The notes beneath the pieces are model-generated. The model did not search any database. It saw nothing but the letters and a program-made list of their open reading frames with translations, and had not been told where the DNA came from. Below, piece by piece: positions 1 through 4,569 of a stretch of DNA of 5,546 nucleotides; position 1 is the stretch's first letter, and every line of letters begins with the position of its first letter. The DNA is from Bacilli bacterium (GTDB lineage: Bacteria; Bacillota_I; Bacilli_A; RF39; UBA660). The stretch covers positions 1-5,546 of the forward strand of contig JAAVYQ010000046.1 of assembly GCA_022791215.1 (NCBI GenBank), given 5' to 3'. A program made the position numbers and the translations under genes.

Positions 1-11
1 ATATCTCTTCA

Positions 12-23
12 AGAAAGGAGGTG
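12..23 (+). promoter_or_regulatory. Perfect 12-base Shine-Dalgarno before ATG 29
   Basis: AGAAAGGAGGTG is fully complementary to the conserved 3' end of bacterial 16S rRNA, with a 5-base spacer (TCAAC) to ATG 29. It is the strongest ribosome binding site in the window. It lies inside a frame that stays open to the window edge (it would read KKGGVN). It therefore decides the start at 29 and suggests an internal start if the gene extends upstream. Confidence 0.8.
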
Positions 24-28
24 TCAAC

Positions 29-376
29 ATGAAAGAAAAGGATCTAATAAAAAGATACTACTTAACAGAAGAAGACGATATAAAAGGTGAAGTATCTGAA
101 GACAAACTAGCTGTAATAAGAATAAATCTTGATGCTGTAAAAGGTACGAAACCCGACGATAACATGAGTGAACTTGAGGGATGGATAAGGTTAATCGCAG
201 CAGAAACTTATGAAGAAGCATGTGAAGTAGTAAACAAATCAAAAAATCCACTTTTGAAAGAAGCATTAGAAGAATTGGTGGAATTTTCAAAACAAGATTT
301 TGTACAAGAGTATTGTGCAAAAGAAATGGAAGAAAGGAAAAAATGGAAAGAAAAGAAAGAAAAATCAAGTAAATAA
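29..376 (+). CDS. C-terminal part of an Rpn/PD-(D/E)XK nuclease-family transposase-like protein (115 aa from this start)
   Basis: The protein is soluble and strongly charged. Residues about 10-35 (YYLTEEDD...EVSEDKLAVI) and 47-90 (SELEGWIRLIAAETYEEA, then KEALEELVEFS) resemble the region after the catalytic core in Rpn/PDDEXK_2 family proteins: a 'sdkl..i.id' strand, a conserved Trp in 'LE.W', a helical 'A.EEL...S.D' stretch and a charged coiled tail (KEMEERKKWKEKKEK). The nuclease residues normally lie earlier and are not in this window. The frame is open upstream to base 2, so this may be the 3' end of a longer gene. However, ATG 29 has an exceptionally strong ribosome binding site 5 bases before it, so translation from here is likely. 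It could be an independent truncated gene or an internally started small protein. It ends TAA followed by in-frame TGA and TAA. The family call is by eye. Confidence 0.6.
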   Translation: MKEKDLIKRYYLTEEDDIKGEVSEDKLAVIRINLDAVKGTKPDDNMSELEGWIRLIAAETYEEACEVVNKSKNPLLKEALEELVEFSKQDFVQEYCAKEMEERKKWKEKKEKSSK

Positions 377-388
377 TGATAAAGTTGA

Positions 389-484
389 AACTTCATAATA
401 AAAACAATAAGAATTGGCTTAACTATTGAAGAACTAAGTAAAAAAAGAAGTAATCATATTTCCAAAGTAGTATATAATATTTAA
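389..484 (+). pseudogene. Decayed C-terminal tail of the preceding Rpn-like gene
   Basis: After the stop at 374-376 the same frame has further stops (377, 380 and 386). It then opens again and reads IRIGLTIEELSKKRSN at about 407-454 before TAA 482. Rpn/PDDEXK_2 proteins often end with short helical tails of the type 'a.kll..G.siEEIs..TGLs.eEI', which this resembles. The likely reading is that the tail was separated by nonsense or indel mutations. The match is short, so chance similarity is possible. Confidence 0.3.
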
Positions 485-513
485 TTTACTTAATAGAAAA
501 TACATGATAAAAT
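485..513 (+). promoter_or_regulatory. SigA-type promoter for the 540-2332 operon
   Basis: The -35 is TTTACT (485-490), then a 17-base spacer, then the -10 TAAAAT (508-513). The last spacer bases are TGA, giving an extended -10. Transcription should start near 520, about 20 bases before ATG 540. The layout is nearly identical to the promoter before the tRNA (3986-4014), which supports both. A stray TATAAT at 473-478 has no matching -35. Confidence 0.65.
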
Positions 514-539
514 AAAAATAGAAAAGCAAAGAGGTAAAT

Positions 540-1139
540 ATGAGTGAAGAATTAAAAATAATGGAAGAAAAGTATATGCTAATAGAATTTAACTCACTTA
601 ATAAAATAGCAAAAGAGGCATTAGACATGTTAGGCGAAGAAGAGTCAAAAAGTATAAGAGATGAAATCGGAGAAATGCTTTATCAAATAGCGCTTTATGA
701 AGATAGAAACGATACATTGCCAATTAAAGATTTTTTAATAAGTGTAGAAAGTATAACCGCGCAGTTTATACTTAATCCAAAAAGAAAAGGAAATATTTTA
801 GGAGTAGATGCATATATATCATATGAAAATATAGTTGCAGCATACTTAAATGCTATAAAAGAAAATAACAGCAAAATGGCAAACAAAATTGAGCCATTCT
901 TAAAAAATAGAACATTTGGATTTACAGCAAATTTAAACATACAAGATGAATATGACTTAATTAAATATATAAAAGAAAATGGAGACTTAAAAGCATTTTT
1001 AGAAGATCGAAAAGTTGTTAGAAGAATAAGAAGAGTATTTTTTGCAATAAGCGGAGAATATGATGAATACGTATTATACGAAAATGGAGAAGTATCGATA
1101 AAAACATTAAACAAAACTAGAAGTTTCAAAAAAGCATAA
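540..1139 (+). CDS. Uncharacterised soluble protein (199 aa), first gene of operon
   Basis: I do not recognise a family. There is no signal peptide or membrane segment. The N-terminal third (1-57) is acidic and looks helical. A middle part (58-130) is mixed, with AYISYENIVAAYLNAI as a likely helix. The C-terminal part is basic (RKVVRRIRR, 157-165) and is followed by short strands ending in KTRSFKKA. The start at 540 is chosen for AGAGG at 530-534, 5 bases upstream, and for the promoter ending at 513; a second ATG at 561 lacks such a site. The gene is followed after 17 bases by the zinc-ribbon membrane gene and then by the dehydrogenase, so all three are probably co-transcribed. Codon use matches its neighbours (A-ending, ATA for Ile), giving no sign of recent transfer. 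A cytoplasmic location is inferred. The function is unknown. Confidence 0.85.
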   Translation: MSEELKIMEEKYMLIEFNSLNKIAKEALDMLGEEESKSIRDEIGEMLYQIALYEDRNDTLPIKDFLISVESITAQFILNPKRKGNILGVDAYISYENIVAAYLNAIKENNSKMANKIEPFLKNRTFGFTANLNIQDEYDLIKYIKENGDLKAFLEDRKVVRRIRRVFFAISGEYDEYVLYENGEVSIKTLNKTRSFKKA

Positions 1140-1156
1140 AAAAGGAAGGTGGAAAA

Positions 1157-1567
1157 ATGAATAAATACTGTACAAACTGTGGAAACAAAATAAATGAAAA
1201 TGCCGACATATGTACAAAATGTGGGAAATTTGTAAGTAAAGTTCCGAACAATAATAGAAAAGTAAATTTAGAAGAAATATTTTCTATAGTAGGGATGGTC
1301 TTTGGAATATTAGGATTCATAACGATGTTATTAATGTCATTTGCATTAAGTGAAGCAAGACGAGATCTAATAAATGAGGAAATATATCTAAAATTATTTA
1401 TGACAATGTTTTTTTGCATAATACCATTAGCACCTACATTACCAGGATTAATACTATCAATAATAGGAGAAAAAAAGAAAAAATCAATATATGGAACAGT
1501 AGGACTAATAGCGTCAATACTATCGACATTATTTATAATCGCGTCATTCATATACTTAGTATGGTAG
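1157..1567 (+). CDS. Zinc-ribbon membrane protein (136 aa)
   Basis: The N-terminus is a compact zinc ribbon with C5-x2-C8 and C19-x2-C22 (CTNCG...CTKCG), typical of the short zinc-ribbon domain placed before membrane segments in many Bacillota proteins. A polar linker (24-40) follows. Three hydrophobic segments come next, at about 41-64, 78-104 and 112-135, with the basic loop EKKKK (105-109) between the second and third. The basic loop and the ribbon suggest a cytoplasmic N-terminus. The second segment is rich in Pro and Gly (CIIPLAPTLPGLILSIIG), as in the DUF4190-like small membrane family, which is a possible relation and not a firm assignment. The start has AAGGAAGG 7 bases upstream. It sits between an unknown gene and a dehydrogenase in a tight operon. 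The role is unknown; zinc binding is inferred from the four cysteines. Confidence 0.85.
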   Translation: MNKYCTNCGNKINENADICTKCGKFVSKVPNNNRKVNLEEIFSIVGMVFGILGFITMLLMSFALSEARRDLINEEIYLKLFMTMFFCIIPLAPTLPGLILSIIGEKKKKSIYGTVGLIASILSTLFIIASFIYLVW

Positions 1568-1591
1568 AATAAAAAAAGAAAGAGGAAACAA

Positions 1592-2332
1592 ATGATAAAA
1601 GATAAAGTAGCAATCATAACAGGAGGAACAAGAGGAATTGGATTAGAAACAGCAAGAAAATTTTTAAAAAACGGAGCAAAAGTTATAATATTTGGATCAA
1701 AAGAAGAAACAGTAAACAAAGCAGTTGAACAATTAAAAAATGAAAACGAAGATTACGAAATAATGGGATTATATCCAAATTTGAGTGATGAAAATAGCAT
1801 AAAAGAATGTTTTAAAAATATACATTCAATATACGGACGTATTGACATATTGATTAACAATGCTGGAATATCATCAAATACCAAAATTGAAGACTTCACT
1901 ATAGAAGAATACGAACGAGTAGAAAGTATAAATATAAAATCAGTATTTATTTGTTCAAAAGAAATAATACCATATCTAAAAGAAACTAAAGGAACTATAC
2001 TAAATACAAGTTCAATGGTAAGTAAATATGGACAGCCATCTGGAGTAATGTATCCTGCCAGTAAATTTGCTGTAAATGGTATAACAATATCACTAGCAAG
2101 AGAATTAGCTCCATTTGGAATAAGAGTAAATGCAGTAGCGCCTGGAATAACAAAAACTGATATGGTAGCATCATTACCAGAAACTATGATTGAGCCGCTA
2201 ATAAAAACAATACCACTAGGAAGAATTGGTGAACCAGAAGACATAGCAAATGCATTTCTATTTTTAGCAAGCGACATGGCATCTTACATAACAGGACAAG
2301 TTCTAGGTGTAGATGGCTGTGCAAAAAATTAA
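1592..2332 (+). CDS. Short-chain dehydrogenase/reductase, FabG-like (246 aa)
   Basis: This is a classical SDR of full family length with a Rossmann fold. The cofactor motif is TGGTRGIG (10-17), the structural motif is NNAG (89-92), and the catalytic set is N114, S141, Y154 and K158 (YPASK at 154-158). The PG motif is at 184-185, and the end reads SYITGQVLGVDG. The Arg at 14 within the glycine motif and the lack of an Asp after beta-2 (IIFGSK, 32-37) favour NADP(H). It would reduce a carbonyl or oxidise an alcohol in the cytoplasm. The substrate cannot be read from the sequence: 3-oxoacyl-ACP reductase, a hydroxysteroid dehydrogenase or a sugar/alcohol reductase are all possible. The usual Asp after beta-3 is Asn63 and the usual final VDGG is VDGC. 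No fatty-acid genes are adjacent, which argues against a core fabG. AGAGGA lies 5 bases before the start. Confidence 0.93.
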   Translation: MIKDKVAIITGGTRGIGLETARKFLKNGAKVIIFGSKEETVNKAVEQLKNENEDYEIMGLYPNLSDENSIKECFKNIHSIYGRIDILINNAGISSNTKIEDFTIEEYERVESINIKSVFICSKEIIPYLKETKGTILNTSSMVSKYGQPSGVMYPASKFAVNGITISLARELAPFGIRVNAVAPGITKTDMVASLPETMIEPLIKTIPLGRIGEPEDIANAFLFLASDMASYITGQVLGVDGCAKN

Positions 2333-2373
2333 AAAAGACATGTAAAAGCAACAAGCAAAACTACATGTTTTTT
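2333..2373 (+). terminator. Rho-independent terminator after the dehydrogenase operon
   Basis: A stem of about 12 pairs forms between AAAAGACATGTA (2333-2344) and TACATGTTTTTT (2362-2373), with one G-T pair and a 17-base loop. The T-run is part of the right arm. The stem is AT-rich and starts right after the stop codon. It may be leaky, since no convincing promoter lies between it and the next gene at 2396. Confidence 0.6.
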
Positions 2374-2395
2374 CTAATATAAAAAGGAGATTCAA

Positions 2396-3466
2396 ATGAA
2401 AAAAATAATAATTATAACCATAATTATAATTGCTTTGCTAATACCAAATACCATAAAAGCAGAAATAAAAATAAGTGAAGTTAATTTAAGCAGTAGTAGC
2501 AGAACAGCAAAAGTAGGGGATCAAATAACGATTGACATAAAAATAAAAACTAATGGGTTAGCAGATCCGACAAACAAATACGGAATATTATTAAGTGAAA
2601 CAGAAATAGCATACGATGAAAATATACTATCACCAAGCATACCATCATCAGAAGATTTTAATACAGAGCTTATCAAAGGCCCAGATGGGAAATATTATAT
2701 AATCGCAGTAGTAGGAGTAGAAGATACACCAAAAAATTGTCAATCTACTGGAGTATTATATTGTGGAGACTATTCTATCAAATTACCATTTATAATAAGA
2801 AACACAAATCAGGCTAGTACCGAAATAAAAGTATTAACAACAGAATTAGCAGTTGCGACAGAAGAAGACATAGTAAAATTTGCATACATCCTAGAAGAAG
2901 AAAATTTAGAAAACTTAAACATAGAAGAATACTTTAAAGTTTTAAAATACAATACACCATTAACTAAAACAATTAATATAGAAAAAGAAACAAACACTGT
3001 AATAGTAGAAGTCGAAAAAAAATCTAACAACAGTTATCTAAACTCATTAGAAATCTACAATTATAATATTCCATTTAATAAAGAAACAAAAGATTACGAA
3101 ATATCAGTAGATCAAGATGTAAACAAAATAGATGTTCGAGCATCTGTAGAAGACTATAAATCAACATATAAAATAATAGGAAACGATGACCTAAAATCAA
3201 ACGATTATAAAGTAAAAGTATTAGTAACTGCGGAAGATGGCAGTGAAAGCACATACACTATAAAAGTAAATTTAAAAGAAGCAACAGTAGTGACAGAACC
3301 TACTGAAGAAGTAAAAAAAGACAAAAAAGTAAATGTTAAACTAGACAAAAAAATAATAAAACTTATGACATGGATTGGAATAGGCTTAACACTCATAACT
3401 ATAATAATAATGGTAAATACCATAAGAAAGAAAAAAGCCATCAACAAAATGTTTGAAGACTTATAA
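2396..3466 (+). CDS. Exported membrane-anchored protein with cohesin-like and cadherin-like beta-sandwich regions (356 aa)
   Basis: A signal peptide (KK, then an Ile-rich core 4-16, likely cleavage after TIKA22) is followed by a first beta-rich region (about 24-150). This begins with the pattern KVGDQITIDIKI, as in cohesin-type and related surface domains. It contains a close cysteine pair, C115 and C123, that could form a disulfide outside the cell. Residues about 212-293 (YLNSLEIYNYNI, FNKETKDYEISV, then STYTIKVNL) match the cadherin-like beta-sandwich pattern common in Bacillota surface proteins. A Lys/Glu-rich linker (294-320), one membrane helix (about 323-343) and a basic cytoplasmic tail (RKKK) end it. 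There is no LPxTG motif, so it is held by the helix and not by sortase. A role in binding or adhesion at the cell surface is inferred only. AAGGAG lies 6 bases before the ATG. Codons resemble those of the upstream operon. Confidence 0.85.
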   Translation: MKKIIIITIIIIALLIPNTIKAEIKISEVNLSSSSRTAKVGDQITIDIKIKTNGLADPTNKYGILLSETEIAYDENILSPSIPSSEDFNTELIKGPDGKYYIIAVVGVEDTPKNCQSTGVLYCGDYSIKLPFIIRNTNQASTEIKVLTTELAVATEEDIVKFAYILEEENLENLNIEEYFKVLKYNTPLTKTINIEKETNTVIVEVEKKSNNSYLNSLEIYNYNIPFNKETKDYEISVDQDVNKIDVRASVEDYKSTYKIIGNDDLKSNDYKVKVLVTAEDGSESTYTIKVNLKEATVVTEPTEEVKKDKKVNVKLDKKIIKLMTWIGIGLTLITIIIMVNTIRKKKAINKMFEDL

Positions 3467-3470
3467 TATG

Positions 3471-3489
3471 CAGCCAAAAGGCTGTTTTT
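3471..3489 (+). terminator. Rho-independent terminator after the surface-protein gene
   Basis: The stem CAGCC/GGCTG has an AAAA loop (3471-3484) followed by TTTTT (3485-3489), five bases after the stop codon. On the opposite strand the same hairpin follows the convergent gene at 3490 but lacks a T-run there, so it serves mainly the + strand. Confidence 0.85.
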
Positions 3490-3945
3490 CTATTTAAAAA
3501 TAATATTAGAATTAGCCAACTTTTTAAAAATATTTTCTCTTCTCTTTCTCTTAATCTCATTAAAAATGACATCATAAATAATTTCCCAAATCACTACCCA
3601 ACCAGCAATTAGAAAAAGTTCACTTAAAAAAGAAACAAAATTTTCAGAAAGTAAAATAGCAAAAATCCCTAAAATCAAAAGGCAAATTCTATAAACATCA
3701 TCAAACTTATCCAACTTACTATAAAAATTAACTCTATTCCTATAGTGATCATGAATAATATTTCTAAAAATTTCTTTATCATTAAAATCATTAATGCCAA
3801 AAACTTCTAAAGTAATGCTTTTCTTTCTAAAAAACTTATTCTCACACAAACCAACAATATAATCATCAAGATCTTGACTGATCATATCCTTATTAAACCT
3901 ATTTAAAACATCACACAAACCATTTAATTCTACTTTAACATTCAT
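3490..3945 (-). CDS. Uncharacterised two-TM membrane protein (151 aa)
   Basis: The N-terminal about 80 residues are soluble and mixed (MNVKVELNGL...KSITLEVFGI...), probably a small alpha/beta region with a strand-like SITLEVFGI at 43-51. Two hydrophobic segments follow at about 86-100 and 103-123, separated by only a few residues, so they form a tight hairpin. The second holds the pattern IAGWVVIWEIIYDVIF, which resembles a recurrent GWVxIWE motif in uncharacterised bacterial membrane proteins. I have no named family for it. A basic tail (KRKRRENIFKKL) lies after the helices and suggests cytoplasmic ends. AAAGGA (3953-3958) sits about 7 bases before the ATG. It is convergent with the surface-protein gene and divergent from the tRNA. 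All but one of its 20 Ile codons are ATT, the reverse of the + strand genes. Confidence 0.8.
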   Translation of the reverse strand: MNVKVELNGLCDVLNRFNKDMISQDLDDYIVGLCENKFFRKKSITLEVFGINDFNDKEIFRNIIHDHYRNRVNFYSKLDKFDDVYRICLLILGIFAILLSENFVSFLSELFLIAGWVVIWEIIYDVIFNEIKRKRRENIFKKLANSNIIFK

Positions 3946-3965
3946 AAAAATATCCTTTCATAAAC

Positions 3966-3974
3966 ATTTTACCA
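3966..3974 (-). promoter_or_regulatory. Possible extended -10 promoter for the 3490-3945 gene
   Basis: On the - strand TGGTAAAAT (RC of 3966-3974) gives an extended -10 with TAAAAT. Transcription would start near 3959, just before the ribosome binding site. No good -35 lies at the right distance. The site is back to back with the tRNA promoter. Confidence 0.4.
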
Positions 3975-3985
3975 TACAATACAAG

Positions 3986-4014
3986 TTTACATCTACAAAT
4001 TTTAGTGATAAAAT
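3986..4014 (+). promoter_or_regulatory. Promoter of the tRNA-Gln gene
   Basis: The -35 is TTTACA (3986-3991), then a 17-base spacer, then the -10 TAAAAT (4009-4014), with TGA just before it as an extended -10. Transcription should begin near 4021, about 14 bases before the mature tRNA 5' end. The arrangement matches the promoter at 485-513. Confidence 0.75.
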
Positions 4015-4034
4015 ATAAACATAAACAAAAAAAT

Positions 4035-4109
4035 TGCCCTATAGCCAAGCGGTAAGGCATCTGACTCTGACTCAGACATTCCTAGGTTCGAATCCTAGTA
4101 GGGCAACCA
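4035..4109 (+). tRNA. tRNA-Gln (anticodon CUG), CCA encoded
   Basis: A full cloverleaf of 75 bases. The acceptor stem is TGCCCTA (4035-4041) with TAGGGCA (4099-4105), the discriminator A is at 4106 and CCA is encoded at 4107-4109. The D stem is GCC/GGC (4044-4046/4056-4058). The anticodon stem is TCTGA/TCAGA, with loop CTCTGAC (4065-4071) and anticodon CTG at 4067-4069. The variable loop has five bases. The T stem is CTAGG/CCTAG with loop TTCGAAT. The layout matches bacterial glutamine tRNAs, including the D loop AAGCGGTAA and first base T. It reads CAG; a C at the first anticodon position should not read CAA, so a UUG tRNA must exist elsewhere. Confidence 0.95.
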
Positions 4110-4121
4110 AGTAAAATTTAG

Positions 4122-4150
4122 CCTAGGTTTTTACTTAGGTTTTTATATTT
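4122..4150 (+). terminator. Terminator of the tRNA-Gln gene
   Basis: The stem CCTAGG (4122-4127) pairs with CTTAGG (4134-4139) with one G-T pair and a 6-base loop, followed by TTTTTATATTTTT. It lies 12 bases after the CCA end. An alternative pairing AAGTAAAA (4109-4116) with TTTTACTT (4129-4136) would compete with it. Confidence 0.7.
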
Positions 4151-4439
4151 TTAAGGTTTAAAAGTCTTTTGATAGATATCATCCTAATTTGATCTAATGT
4201 GGCAATAGAATCAGATTAATCAATTATACACTAAACTTTGGTGTTTTAATTGTAAATGAATACGATGTTCAAAGGAACTAGCAGTCTTTAAAATGTTTTT
4301 CTTTAGGACTAGTCAAAGGAATACAAAATGACATATTATTTGATTTTAGTATAGTAAATATAATACCTAAATGTATTTTGTTAATTTCAGAACCTTTACT
4401 TCCATTAAAATCAATATTATATATTTGTCCATTTTTCAT
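4138..4439 (-). pseudogene. Decayed PemK/MazF-like toxin gene
   Basis: From ATG 4439 the - strand reads 53 codons to TAG 4278. The translation starts MKNGQIYNIDF, continues GSEINKIHLGIIFTI, and ends FCIPLTSPKEKHFKDC. This is the N-terminal pattern of PemK/MazF-type ribonuclease toxins (G.IY.vDF...GSE....hp.ivi, then a strand and PLTS). After TAG and a TGA at 4269, the frame continues (YSFTIKTPKF) to TAA 4224. From 4215 another frame reads SDSIATLDQIRMISIKRLL, like the toxin's later 'S.aLldQIR.Is..Rl' segment. In total about 100 codons are present in order, near normal length, with two or more stops and a frameshift. It is therefore probably inactive. The N-terminal 53 residues could still be made, behind only a weak AGGT site. 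Family assignment by eye; the order of motifs across two frames makes chance unlikely. Confidence 0.65.
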
Positions 4440-4569
4440 TATTACCTACATCTAAAGTAAAAGGTACCACATTTTAATTATAAAACATTGAAATTTCAAT
4501 ACTTGATGATATAAGTTTTAACAAATTTACAATAGAATAAATAAGTTCTTTAAAGTTATATTTTAACAA
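4417..4569 (-). other. Possible remnant of a small partner ORF, or the toxin promoter region
   Basis: One - strand frame from TTG 4569 reads 31 codons (FKELIYSIVNLLKLI, likely an amphipathic helix) to TAA 4474, then 18 more (VVPFTLDVGNNEKWTNI) to TAA 4417. It overlaps the toxin start by 23 bases, as antitoxin genes often overlap toxin genes. There is no known antitoxin motif. Against this, the TAA overlaps a perfect TATAAT (RC of 4477-4482) that could be the toxin's -10, without a good -35. The stretch may simply be non-coding. Confidence 0.2.

Noticed and set aside
473..478. Perfect TATAAT upstream of the 540 gene
   Set aside because: No -35-like hexamer at 16-18 bases upstream; the TTTACT-N17-TAAAAT pair at 485-513 fits better.
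1126..1719. Long open frame on the - strand opposite the zinc-ribbon gene
   Set aside because: It lies antisense to two well-supported genes, has low-complexity hydrophobic content, no family pattern and no ribosome binding site. It arises from A-rich codons on the + strand.
1753..2277. Open frame on the - strand inside the dehydrogenase gene
   Set aside because: It is fully antisense to a confirmed SDR gene with intact motifs; no promoter or ribosome binding site supports it.
4081..4129. CCTAGGTT repeated in the tRNA T arm (4081) and after the tRNA (4122)
   Set aside because: Eight bases only. One copy is part of the T stem and the other is the left arm of the terminator, so it is not evidence of an attachment-site duplication.
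4269..4321. Nine-base direct repeat TCAAAGGAA at 4269 and 4313
   Set aside because: Too short to call a repeat or mobile-element trace in AT-rich DNA; it falls within the decayed toxin gene and may be chance or a small local duplication.
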